The notes under the pieces were generated by a model. That model did no database searches. It was given only the letters and a program-made list of their open reading frames with translations, and had not been told where the DNA came from. Of a stretch of 64,000 bases of DNA, positions 8,760 to 16,651 are shown one piece after another. The translations under genes and the position numbers were made by a program. How positions within the stretch are numbered: position 1 is the first letter of the stretch; the number at the start of each line of letters is the position of its first letter. The DNA comes from BOG-908 sp963692875 (GTDB lineage Bacteria; Pseudomonadota; Alphaproteobacteria; Acetobacterales; Acetobacteraceae), in NCBI GenBank assembly GCA_965198755.1, contig OZ240673.1:186001-250000 (forward strand). The letters run 5' to 3'.

Positions 8760-9683
8760 TCAGGCTTCGGATGTCGCGCGATCCGCGGCAATCAGGTCAA
8801 CGAACGCGCGCAGCGGAGCGGGCATGAACCTGTCGGAGAAGTAGAGTTGCGGTCCTTCGAAACGAGGCCACCACTCCGGTAGCACGGCTTCAAGAGCGCC
8901 GGAGTCCAGCAGCGGACTAAGCCAGTTTTCGAACGTGCCGATGATGCCGCGCCCGCTGCGAGCGAACTCGATCGCTGCCGGGGCAGCGTCGACGCCGATG
9001 ATCAAGCGGCCCGCCGGATCGACCGCGAACGTCTCCTCGCCGCTTTCCAACGCCCACTCGACGAGCACGCCGCTCGAAAACCGCAGCCTGATACAATCGT
9101 GGCTCAGGAGGTCGCGTGGGTGCTGGGGCCGGCCCCGCCCGTCGAGGTATGACCCCGCCGCAGCGAGGGCAAAGCGTTGGTGACGCGGCCCGATAGGGAC
9201 GGCGATCATGTCCTGCGCCAGATGCTCACCGTAACGTATGCCGGCGTCGCAACCGGCGGCGGTGACGTCGACGAGGCGATCCTCGACCATGATCTCGACT
9301 CGCACCTCCGGGCGCGCCGCGATGAACCGCTCGATCAAAGGCGGCAGAATGTCGACCATCACTGCCCCGGTCACGTTCAACTTGAGTGTTCCTCGCACCG
9401 AATGCTGCGAACTGGCTGCATCGTGGAGGGCTGCTCGAGCCTCGACCAACAATGGCGAAAGACGGTTCGCGAGTGCCCTGCCCACTTCCGTCGGCATGAC
9501 GCTACGCGTGGTTCGGATCAGCAGCGGTGCACTCAAGCGCGCTTCCAGCTCGACGATCTTTTCACTGACGGTCGACGGCGAGAGGCCCAGCCGCTTGGCT
9601 GCCGCGCGGAAGCCGCCGGTCTCGCACACGGCGAGAAAGACTGTCAGGTCGTCCAAACCAAGCCGGTCGTCATTGTTCGCCAC
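8760..9683 (-). CDS. LysR-family transcriptional regulator
   Basis: About 307 residues from a GTG at 9683. An ATG at 9755 would add 24 residues and leave only 14 bp to the divergent SDR gene. The N-terminal winged helix-turn-helix includes FRAAAKRLGLSPSTVSEKI, followed by a linker helix and a periplasmic-binding-like effector domain (GTLKLNVTGAVMVDILPPL onward), the standard LysR layout. As is common for LysR genes it is divergent from the gene it probably controls, the SDR reductase at 9770, with the shared promoter in 9684-9769. The effector is unknown. Confidence 0.85.
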   Translation of the reverse strand: MANNDDRLGLDDLTVFLAVCETGGFRAAAKRLGLSPSTVSEKIVELEARLSAPLLIRTTRSVMPTEVGRALANRLSPLLVEARAALHDAASSQHSVRGTLKLNVTGAVMVDILPPLIERFIAARPEVRVEIMVEDRLVDVTAAGCDAGIRYGEHLAQDMIAVPIGPRHQRFALAAAGSYLDGRGRPQHPRDLLSHDCIRLRFSSGVLVEWALESGEETFAVDPAGRLIIGVDAAPAAIEFARSGRGIIGTFENWLSPLLDSGALEAVLPEWWPRFEGPQLYFSDRFMPAPLRAFVDLIAADRATSEA

Positions 9684-9769
9684 AGCGATCAGAGTATTCG
9701 GATTTGTGGTGATTATCAAACACGGCCCGGCAGGACTACGCAGGAGGGCACGCATTCTTAGAGGATGAG

Positions 9770-10495
9770 ATGACCACCAAGACAGCTCTGATCACCGGCG
9801 GAAACAAGGGTATCGGCTTCGAGACGGCTCGCCAGTTGGCTGGATCAGGCTACCGGATCTGGCTTGGCTGCCGCGATCGGCACCGAGGGCAAACGGCCGT
9901 GGAGCAACTCCTGGCTCAAGGCCACGACGTCCGGCTCCTGATGATCGACGTAACGACCGACGAGAGCGTAAGGGCGGCCGCTGAGCACGTCCACGGCGAG
10001 GACGGCCGGCTCGACGTGCTCATCAATAATGCGGGCATTCTCGGCAGCATGCCGACGCCGGACCGTTCACAGTCGGTCGATGACGTTCGCGCCGTATACG
10101 ACACCAACGTATTCGGCGCGATCCGGGTAACACAGGCGTTCACGCCCCTGCTCAGGGCCGCGGGCCACGCCAACGTCGTCATGATCAGCAGCGGGTTAGG
10201 TTCCTTGGGCTGGCTCTCCGATCCGGACAACCAGTTCTACGGCGTCAACGTGCTTGGCTATAATTCCTCGAAATCGGCGCTCAACGCCGTCACCGTGTCT
10301 TTCGCCAAGTCGCTCGCGCCGGACAACATCAAGGTGAATTCGGCCGATCCGGGGTACACTGCTACGGACTTCAACGGTCATTCCGGGTACCGCACCGTCG
10401 AACAAGCGGCGGCCGGGATCGTATGGCTCGCGCGCCAGGCATCGTCTGGCCCAACGGGCGGCTTCTACTTCGAGCAGGAGCGGGTTCCCTGGTAA
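9770..10495 (+). CDS. SDR-family NAD(P)-dependent oxidoreductase
   Basis: A 241-residue classical short-chain dehydrogenase. The Rossmann motif TGGNKGIG lies at residues 9-16, LINNAG follows at strand 4, and the catalytic YxxxK is seen as YNSSK with the Ser of MISSG upstream. The form resembles carbonyl reductases (CBR-like, with a tyrosine-lysine pair and a C-terminal GGFYFEQERVPW). The substrate cannot be told. It is divergent from the LysR regulator, which is its likely regulator. Confidence 0.87.
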   Translation: MTTKTALITGGNKGIGFETARQLAGSGYRIWLGCRDRHRGQTAVEQLLAQGHDVRLLMIDVTTDESVRAAAEHVHGEDGRLDVLINNAGILGSMPTPDRSQSVDDVRAVYDTNVFGAIRVTQAFTPLLRAAGHANVVMISSGLGSLGWLSDPDNQFYGVNVLGYNSSKSALNAVTVSFAKSLAPDNIKVNSADPGYTATDFNGHSGYRTVEQAAAGIVWLARQASSGPTGGFYFEQERVPW

Positions 10496-10757
10496 CGGCC
10501 TACCGGCGGCAAGCTTTCGGCGTGCGGCAGACCGTCGAGGAACGAGCAACAGCAGAGTCTCGTTTGTTCCACTCGTTTCTGCGTCGGCTGCCATGTCGGC
10601 TGTCGGGGGCCAGACAAGGCGTTTGAATGACCGACGGGCGCAGCAATCCTCGACGGCCTCAGGTGGTTGACGCGAATTCATAGCGGGCGCGACTACTCAC
10701 ACCGTCATTGCTAGGCCGTGTGCCAGCCCCGCCTTAGCCTCCCGCGGAGTCCCCCCC

Positions 10758-11378
10758 TTGGCCCTCATCATCACCATCGCCCAACAAAAAGGCGGCGCCG
10801 GCAAAACCACACTCGCGGCCAACCTCGCCGCCGCCTGGGCCCCTACCCACCGCGTCACCCTGCTCGACATCGACCCCCAGGCCAGCCTCACCCGCTGGCA
10901 CGCCCTCCGCACCGCCAACCTCCCAACCATCACCCTCTCCGCCGTCTCCGGCTGGCGCATCAAGGCCGAGCTCGACCGCCAGGCCGCCACCGCCGACATC
11001 CTCCTTGTCGACACCCCGCCCCAGATCGACACCGACGCTGCCCGCGCCATCCGCGCCGCCACCCTGGTGCTCATCCCGCTGCAACCCAGCATGCCCGACC
11101 TCTGGGCCTCGTCCGGCACGCTCAAACTAGCCCAGGCCGAACACCGCCGCACCGCTGCCGTCCTCAACCGCGCGCCGGCCAAATCCGCCCTCCGCCTCAC
11201 CGTCGAGGCCGCGCTCCGCCAATCCGGCCTGACCCTGCTGTCAACTACCCTGGGCGACCGCCGCGCCTATGCGCAGGCCTTCGCAGCAGGTATGGGCGTC
11301 ACCGAAGCGCAGCCCCGCTCCGTGGCCGCCGCCGAGATGTCCGCCCTGGCCGACGCCGTGTTGGAGACCGCCCGATGA
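10758..11378 (+). CDS. ParA-family ATPase
   Basis: A 206-residue MinD/ParA-type P-loop ATPase with the deviant Walker A QQKGGAGKTTLAANLA at residues 9-24, Walker A' LLDIDPQAS and Walker B VDTPP. It begins with TTG at 10758, immediately before IITIAQQKGG. No parB is adjacent, so it is a stand-alone ParA that could position a cargo other than the chromosome. Its stop overlaps the start of the next gene (ATGA), implying translational coupling. Confidence 0.87.
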   Translation: MALIITIAQQKGGAGKTTLAANLAAAWAPTHRVTLLDIDPQASLTRWHALRTANLPTITLSAVSGWRIKAELDRQAATADILLVDTPPQIDTDAARAIRAATLVLIPLQPSMPDLWASSGTLKLAQAEHRRTAAVLNRAPAKSALRLTVEAALRQSGLTLLSTTLGDRRAYAQAFAAGMGVTEAQPRSVAAAEMSALADAVLETAR

Positions 11379-11881
11379 CCCACACCACCCCCGAGCTCGC
11401 GAGCACAGCCCTCGCCACCGCCGGCATGGCGCATTTCACCCTGGCCGACATCCTGCTGGCCGTGCACATCCTGGCCGCCACCGCCTGGGTCGGCGGCATG
11501 CTCTACGCCCTCGTGGTCCTCCGCCCCTCGCTCGCCGTACTGGAACCGCAGGCCCGCCTGCAGGTGCACATGCTGACCCTGAAACGCTTCTTCCTGGTCG
11601 TCTGGCACGCCATGCCGCTGATGCTCATCACCGGCTGGGCGATGATCTGGGCCGTCGGCTGGGACATGGGACACCTGCCCTGGTACGTGAACACCATGCA
11701 GGCGCTCGCCCTCGTCATGGCCGCCGTCTTCCTGTTCGCCTATTTCGGCCCGTTCCGCCGCCTGCGCCGCGCCATCCGCCCGGGCCCTGAACTGCTCGGC
11801 CGCATCCGCCAGCTCATCACCGTCAACCTGGCACTCGGCGTCGCCATCATCGTGGTCGCCTCCTTCGGCCAGCAATGGTGA
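11375..11881 (+). CDS. CopD-like integral membrane protein
   Basis: A 168-residue protein with four hydrophobic helices (for example DILLAVHILAATAWVGGMLY, WHAMPLMLITGWAMIWAVG) and the HILAATAWVGG histidine motif typical of CopD/DUF4149-like membrane proteins. Metal or haem binding is possible through the conserved histidines, but function is not established. It overlaps the ParA stop codon and is followed 12 bp later by a FUSC-like gene, forming a three-gene run. Confidence 0.7.
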   Translation: MTHTTPELASTALATAGMAHFTLADILLAVHILAATAWVGGMLYALVVLRPSLAVLEPQARLQVHMLTLKRFFLVVWHAMPLMLITGWAMIWAVGWDMGHLPWYVNTMQALALVMAAVFLFAYFGPFRRLRRAIRPGPELLGRIRQLITVNLALGVAIIVVASFGQQW

Positions 11882-11893
11882 GCCTCCCGCCGC

Positions 11894-12373
11894 TTGCCTG
11901 AGCCCGGCGGCACGCGCTTCGGCCGCGCGCAGGCCTGGCAGACGGTGCGCATCCTCGGCGCCTGCGCGCTCGCCTTCGCCGCCTCCGCTCTCATCGGCCT
12001 GCCCGAACGCTTCTGGTCCATGATCACCGCCGTGGTGGTCACCCAGCCCGCGCTGGACTCCACCCTCTCCGCCGGCCGCGACCGCATCGCCGGCACGCTC
12101 ATCGGCGCCGCCGCCGCCGCCTGCGTCATCCTGGCCGCCCGGCACGGCGCGCCGTCAAACGTGCTGTTCTGGGTGGCGCTGGTGCCGCTGGCGGTGCTCA
12201 CCGCGGTGTGGCCGAACCTGCGCCTGTGCTGCGTCACGCTGATCGTCGCCGTCCTGGTGCCCGGCAGCGGCAACTCGTTCTCGCGGCCGCTGGACCGGGT
12301 GGTGGAGATCGTGCTCGGGGTGCTGGCGGCGGTTCTGGTTTCGGAGTTGGTGCCGACGAGCCGAAAACAGTAA
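11894..12373 (+). CDS. FUSC-family (fusaric acid resistance-like) membrane protein
   Basis: A 159-residue protein with the FUSC/aromatic acid exporter N-terminal motif: ALIGLPERFWSMITAVVVTQ, then GRDRIAGTLIGAAAAA and repeated hydrophobic helices. It is a single membrane module and so much shorter than AaeB/YccS-type proteins, as in the small FUSC proteins. The start is a TTG at 11894. The stop TAA at 12371 is the first triplet of a palindromic element (TAAGCAAGC). Confidence 0.75.
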   Translation: MPEPGGTRFGRAQAWQTVRILGACALAFAASALIGLPERFWSMITAVVVTQPALDSTLSAGRDRIAGTLIGAAAAACVILAARHGAPSNVLFWVALVPLAVLTAVWPNLRLCCVTLIVAVLVPGSGNSFSRPLDRVVEIVLGVLAAVLVSELVPTSRKQ

Positions 12374-12502
12374 GCAAGCGGTTCTTTTTTGAAAAAAAGA
12401 ACCAAAAAACTTTTGGTCCCTGGAGTGCACGCTGAGGGAAACGCCGCGACAGCAGTACCAAAAGTTTTTTGGTTCTTTTTTTCAAAAAAGAACCGCTTTC
12501 TT
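12371..12502. repeat. NPE copy 7 (A-A hybrid)
   Basis: Both terminal hairpins are GGTTC type, but the centre is asymmetric (ggtccctggagtg / cgcgacagcagtacc), suggesting recombination between copies. It begins at the FUSC stop codon and its right end encodes the last residues and stop of the convergent synthetase gene. Confidence 0.88.
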
Positions 12503-15172
12503 CACCTCCAGCACCGCCTCCATCACGTCCGTCTCGTCCGCCATCCGCCGCAGCTCGAACCCTAGGTGCCGCACGAACCCCAGCATCGGCTGGTTGTCCG
12601 CCAGCACCTGCCCGGTGATCGTCGGTATCCCCTGCACACGCGCCCACCCCACCAGCCGCTGCATCAGCCGCCGCGCCAGCCCCAGCCCCTTGCTGTCCGG
12701 CTCCACCAGGATGGCGAACTCCCCGCTCTGCCCCGCCGCCTCGCACACCAGCCTGGCCACCCCCACCGTCGCCTGGTCCACGTCGCGCACGGCAACGAAC
12801 GCCATCTCGCGGTCGTAATCAATCTGCGTCAGCCGGGCCATCTGCTCGGGCGAGACCTCGCGCAGCGCGGTAAAGAAGCGGTAGCGCAGATCCTCCGCCG
12901 GCACCCGCCCCACCAGCGCGGCATGCGCGGCCGCGTCCTCCGGCCGGATCGGCCGTATGGTGAAGCCCTGGCCGCCGCCGGACCAGTGCTCGGCCAGCTG
13001 GTCCGGGTAGGGCGAGATAGCCAGCCGCGCGTGCTCGCCGGCGCCGCGCAGCCCCACCGCGGCGCAGGCCGCCGCCAGCATCCCGTCCGGCCGCAGCACC
13101 AGGCCGCCCACCTCGATGCGGCCGAGCTCCGGCAGGTCCACCACCATCTGGCTCACCCGCACCAGCGCGTCCGCGCAGGCCGATGCCAGGCCCTCATCCT
13201 GCACGCCGGCGCGCCCCGCCAGCCCGCGCGCCAGTGCGAGGTTCAGCGGCGGCAGGTCGTAGGCGGTGGCGTCACGCACCGTGATGCCGATGGCGGGCCC
13301 GAAGGTCGCGTCCTCGTGCACGTTGATGCGCAGCAGGGAAGCAAGCCCTTCTTTTTCAAGAAGCAGCAAAAAGCCTTTACGCACGCCGTCGCGGACCGCT
13401 GAAACGACACGCCTCAACCCGGCGCCCCCAACGAGACCAAAAGTTTTTTGGTTCTTTTTTTCAAAAAAGAACCCCTTGCCTTGCCTCGCGTCCCGTCCGC
13501 CAGAACTCCGCCCAGCCACCGCAAACCCGTAGCACCCCAGCAGCCCCAACGCCTCCGCCCCGTTCAGCGCGCCCGCCCCACGCGCCCGGCACCCCGCCAG
13601 GATGCGCCCCGCCGCCGCGTGGTCCGGGCTCACCTCCAGCACCCGGCTCGCCGGCAATTCCAGCGCCGCCTTGCGGGCCGCGCGGTGGCGCAGCAGGTGG
13701 GCGAACGCCTGCACCGCCTGCTCGGGCGTGGCAAACACCGGCAGCCCCGCTGCGGCCACCATCCGCCGATGCGCCGCCGCCGTGGTCTCGCCCATGATGC
13801 AGCTCAGCACCGGCAGCCGCGCCGTCTGCGCCGCCGCGACCAGCGCCTCGGTGGCCGCCGTGTCGGCCGGCCCGGTGGGCGCCAGCAGCACCAGCACGCC
13901 GCCCACCTCCGGCACCGCGCCCACCATGGCGGCGATGCTGGCGACGTCGGTGGCCGCCGCGCTGCCCGCGTACACCAGCCCCTGCGTCAGCTCCGCCGGC
14001 AGGCTCGCGGTCAGCGCCTGCTGCGAGGCCTCCGGCAGCACCGCCAGGCGTATCCCCGCGCGCAACGCCGCGTCCGCCGCCAGCCGCCCGGGGCCGATGG
14101 CGTTGGTCACCACCGCCATCGCGTCGCCGCGCAGCGGCCGGGCGCGGCTGACCGCCTCGGCGGCCGCCAGGAACGTGTCCATCTGGCGCACCAGCAGCAC
14201 GCCGGCGCGCGCCAGTGCGGCCTCGAACACCGCGTCGGACCGCCCCGACGGGTCCAGCAGCAGGCTGCCAGGGTGCAGCGCCACCACCGGCCGCTGGCGC
14301 GCGGCGGCGCGGGCGGCGGAGATGAAGGCGCGCCGGTCGCGCACCCGGCGAATGTCGAGCAGGATCAGCCGCGTCTGCGGATCGCGCGAGAGCACGTCGA
14401 GCACCGCGCCGAACCCCAGGCCGACGATGGCGCGCCCCTCCGCACCCTCCGGACCGGCCGCCCAACCCGGTCCGGCGCCGGACCCACCCGCGTCCGCGCC
14501 CAGCTTCGCCCATCTCTCAAAGCCGGTTCCAGAACCCGGCTCAGCGCCGATGCCCGCCCCCAACGTCGCGCCGGCCCCAGCGTCCATGCTCCCGCCCGCG
14601 CCGCCGCCCGGCTCCGCGCCGGTCCCAGCGCCCAAACTCCCGCCCATCCCGGACCGCGCGCCAGCGCTACCCGACCCGAGGTTCGCACCGATGCCTACCA
14701 CGTGGCTGAACCCCACCCCGTTCGGCCCGGCCCAGTCCACCACCGCGCGCGCCAGCGAGGCCGACTGCGTGACCAGCGCGATGTTGCCCGCCGGCACCGC
14801 CATGTGCGACAGCGACGCGTTCAGCCCCAGCCCCGGCACCGCCAGCCCGAACGAGCTCGGCCCCATCACGCGCACCCCGTGCGCTGCCGCCAGCGACCCC
14901 AGATCGGCCACGTGGCTGACCACGACCGCGGCCCGCCCGCCCGCCGCCCGCAGCGCCGCCAGGTCCGCACCCACCTGTGCACCGAAGCTGGCAATGACCG
15001 CCAGGTCGGGCGCCGACCGCAAAGGCGCCTCCAGCACGGTGCCGCAGAACCCGCCCGCCGCCAGGTTCGCCCGCACCCGGGCACCCTCGGCGCTCTCGCC
15101 GCCGAACACGGCCACGCTCTCCGGCGCCAGCAGCCGTTCCATCAAGCTGCGCCTGGCCCGTGCCACCGTCAT
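12482..15172 (-). CDS. NDP-forming acyl-CoA synthetase / GNAT acetyltransferase fusion, with in-frame NPE insertion
   Basis: An 896-residue protein of the Pat/acetate-CoA ligase-GNAT family. It has the N-terminal CoA-binding domain (SVAVFGG), succinyl-CoA-synthetase-like flavodoxin domains (LVTQSASLARAVVDW, NLDxGxG loop), a partial ATP-grasp domain (HEDATFGPAIGI), and a C-terminal GNAT domain (FTIRPIRPEDA, DSKGLGLARRLMQRL). Such proteins acetylate lysines of acyl-CoA synthetases. Two oddities are visible. A roughly 80-residue Gly/Ala-rich insert interrupts the GIGANLG...VGLGFGAVLD loop. About residues 563-611 are encoded by a palindromic element (GFFFEKKNQKTF), where the nucleotide-binding N-terminal half of ATP-grasp should be. 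The final VKKAVLF is also element-derived. Ligase activity is doubtful; the GNAT domain looks intact. Start MTVARARRSLMERLL at 15172. Confidence 0.8.
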   Translation of the reverse strand: MTVARARRSLMERLLAPESVAVFGGESAEGARVRANLAAGGFCGTVLEAPLRSAPDLAVIASFGAQVGADLAALRAAGGRAAVVVSHVADLGSLAAAHGVRVMGPSSFGLAVPGLGLNASLSHMAVPAGNIALVTQSASLARAVVDWAGPNGVGFSHVVGIGANLGSGSAGARSGMGGSLGAGTGAEPGGGAGGSMDAGAGATLGAGIGAEPGSGTGFERWAKLGADAGGSGAGPGWAAGPEGAEGRAIVGLGFGAVLDVLSRDPQTRLILLDIRRVRDRRAFISAARAAARQRPVVALHPGSLLLDPSGRSDAVFEAALARAGVLLVRQMDTFLAAAEAVSRARPLRGDAMAVVTNAIGPGRLAADAALRAGIRLAVLPEASQQALTASLPAELTQGLVYAGSAAATDVASIAAMVGAVPEVGGVLVLLAPTGPADTAATEALVAAAQTARLPVLSCIMGETTAAAHRRMVAAAGLPVFATPEQAVQAFAHLLRHRAARKAALELPASRVLEVSPDHAAAGRILAGCRARGAGALNGAEALGLLGCYGFAVAGRSSGGRDARQGKGFFFEKKNQKTFGLVGGAGLRRVVSAVRDGVRKGFLLLLEKEGLASLLRINVHEDATFGPAIGITVRDATAYDLPPLNLALARGLAGRAGVQDEGLASACADALVRVSQMVVDLPELGRIEVGGLVLRPDGMLAAACAAVGLRGAGEHARLAISPYPDQLAEHWSGGGQGFTIRPIRPEDAAAHAALVGRVPAEDLRYRFFTALREVSPEQMARLTQIDYDREMAFVAVRDVDQATVGVARLVCEAAGQSGEFAILVEPDSKGLGLARRLMQRLVGWARVQGIPTITGQVLADNQPMLGFVRHLGFELRRMADETDVMEAVLEVKKAVLF
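13339..13486. repeat. NPE copy 8, in frame inside the synthetase gene
   Basis: The left B-like arm is shortened (gcaagcccttctttttcaag...aagcagc); the right A arm is GGTTC type. It contributes about 49 codons without a stop to the minus-strand gene and replaces or adjoins the ATP-binding core. Confidence 0.87.
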
Positions 15173-15210
15173 GTCTTGCCCTTGTCGTGCAGCCCGCGCC
15201 GCCGCAGCAG

Positions 15211-15346
15211 GCAAGGCAAGGCGTGCTTTTTTGAAAGAAAGCAGCAAAAAACTTCTGGTCCTGCTGTCGCGGCGTTTCCTGCAGCTTGCACTCAAGGGAA
15301 CAAAAGTTTTTTGGTTCTTTTTTTCAAAAAAAACCGCTTGCTTGCC
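15211..15346. repeat. NPE copy 9 (B-A, GCTGC type)
   Basis: The left B arm is gcgtgcttttttgaaagaaagcagc. The right A arm has lost the gaacc side of its stem (tttttttcaaaaaaaaccgcttgc), a rare broken stem. It lies 38 bp upstream of the synthetase start and 5 bp before the rpmB promoter. Confidence 0.85.
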
Positions 15347-15350
15347 TTAC

Positions 15351-15379
15351 TTGACGCCCCTCACAGGATTGCCCATACA
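15351..15379 (+). promoter_or_regulatory. Putative sigma-70-type promoter of rpmB
   Basis: TTGACG and CATACA are separated by 17 bases and lie about 57 bases upstream of the rpmB ATG. This is a pattern call only. Confidence 0.45.
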
Positions 15380-15435
15380 CCGCCCCTCCCGGCGGCATCC
15401 CCGCCGAGCCCAGCTTTGTCCGAAGGTCCCCACAG

Positions 15436-15741
15436 ATGTCGCGCCGCTGCCAGATGACCGGCAAGGGTGTGCTGAGCGGTAACAACGTCAGCCACGCCAA
15501 CAACAAGACCCGCCGCCGCTACCTGCCCAACCTGCAGGAGACGTCCCTCCTGTCCGACGTGCTGGGCGCGCAGGTGCGGGTGCGGGTCTCCACCCGGGCG
15601 CTGCGCACCATCGAACACAATGGCGGCCTGGACGCTTTCCTGCTGGGCACTCCCAACCGCAACCTGCCGGAAGAGGCGCAGGCCCTCAAGCGGCGCATCA
15701 CGCGCGCCGGCGCCAAGCGGACAGGTGCCGAGGCGAGCTGA
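15436..15741 (+). CDS. rpmB: 50S ribosomal protein L28
   Basis: A 101-residue protein beginning MSRRCQMTGKGVLSGNNVSHANNKTRRRYLPNL, split here only by description: the CxxTGK start, the NNVSHANNKTRRR box and the terminal basic KRRITRAGAK are diagnostic of L28, a component of the large ribosomal subunit. Length matches alphaproteobacterial L28 (about 97-101). It is transcribed alone from a TTGACG/CATACA promoter 57 bp upstream; AAGG precedes the ATG. Confidence 0.97.
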   Translation: MSRRCQMTGKGVLSGNNVSHANNKTRRRYLPNLQETSLLSDVLGAQVRVRVSTRALRTIEHNGGLDAFLLGTPNRNLPEEAQALKRRITRAGAKRTGAEAS

Positions 15742-15855
15742 GCGGCCGCAACCAACCGGTCCTCTCCAAAGCGGTAGACCGCCGCCCCGGAGCCTGTCGC
15801 ACGCCGTGCCCACCACGTTAACCTGATCCTCGTACATGGGCGGCACATTGCCCCC

Positions 15856-16638
15856 ATGCCCAGCTCGCTCCTTATCCTGGTCGTTTGCCTCAGCCTGGCC
15901 CTGCTTGGCTGGGTGCTCGAACGTCGGCGCTGCAGCACGGCGAGCGCGCGCGCCGCGGCGTGCTGGCACTCACGCGAGACCGTGCTCCGGCTGCTCCGCC
16001 TGGCCGTCTCCGACCAGCGTGCCATAGCTCTCACCCTTTTCGGCCACGCGGAGTCCGGCCTGCCCGCCGGCCCGGCACTGACCGGCCTGGCCCAGCAGCT
16101 CCTCGACCTCGCCAACGAGATCACCGAGCAGACGGAGACTGATGACGGCCCGCGCCACCTGTCGGAGGAAGTGCTCGGCCTTCAGGCGGCGGTGGAGTTC
16201 GCCGTCGCCCAGGTCACCTCCCATCTGGGCCCCAGCAGGCGCGCCTGGCGCATCGACCCCGCGCTCGAACAGACGGAACTGCTGGCGGACCGCCGGGCGC
16301 TGAACCAGGTCCTGGTCAACGTGCTGACCGCGGCGGCGTCGGCCACGCGCAACGGGGACTGGATCGAGCTGTCTGCGCAGGCCAGCGCGTCGGGCCTGCT
16401 GCTGGTGGTGCAGGACGAGGGCGTGGGCCTGCCGCTGCCGCAGTCTGGCGGGGCCGGCGCGGATCGCGGGGAGGCGAGGGGCATCGGCATGCGGCTGACC
16501 CTGGCGCGCAGCCTGATGCAGGCGCATGGCGGCAGCCTCGCCGTCGAGTCAGCCGAGCGGGTCGGCACCCGCGTCCAGCTGGCGTTCCCTGCCTCCCGGC
16601 TGCCCGCTTCGTGCGGCAGCAGCCGGCAGGCCGCGTAG
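15856..16638 (+). CDS. Sensor histidine kinase-like ATPase
   Basis: A 260-residue protein with an N-terminal membrane anchor (LLILVVCLSLALLGWVL, about residues 5-21), a helical linker and a C-terminal HATPase_c domain: N-box LNQVLVNVLTAA, G1 box DEGVGLP, G2 box GIGMRLTLARSLMQAHGG. I do not see a convincing H-box, so it may lack autokinase activity or act as a single-domain ATPase partner. It lies 13 bp upstream of the c-di-GMP enzyme gene, implying an operon and shared signalling. Confidence 0.78.
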   Translation: MPSSLLILVVCLSLALLGWVLERRRCSTASARAAACWHSRETVLRLLRLAVSDQRAIALTLFGHAESGLPAGPALTGLAQQLLDLANEITEQTETDDGPRHLSEEVLGLQAAVEFAVAQVTSHLGPSRRAWRIDPALEQTELLADRRALNQVLVNVLTAAASATRNGDWIELSAQASASGLLLVVQDEGVGLPLPQSGGAGADRGEARGIGMRLTLARSLMQAHGGSLAVESAERVGTRVQLAFPASRLPASCGSSRQAA

Positions 16639-16651
16639 CCGGCCGCCCCGC

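Noticed and set aside
10196..10681. 161-codon minus-strand ORF overlapping the SDR gene
   Set aside because: It is antisense to a gene with TGGNKGIG and YxxxK motifs, with no family pattern of its own.
10758..11378. ParA as part of a plasmid or chromosome partition locus
   Set aside because: No parB gene or parS-like palindrome is adjacent; it is cotranscribed with membrane-protein genes.
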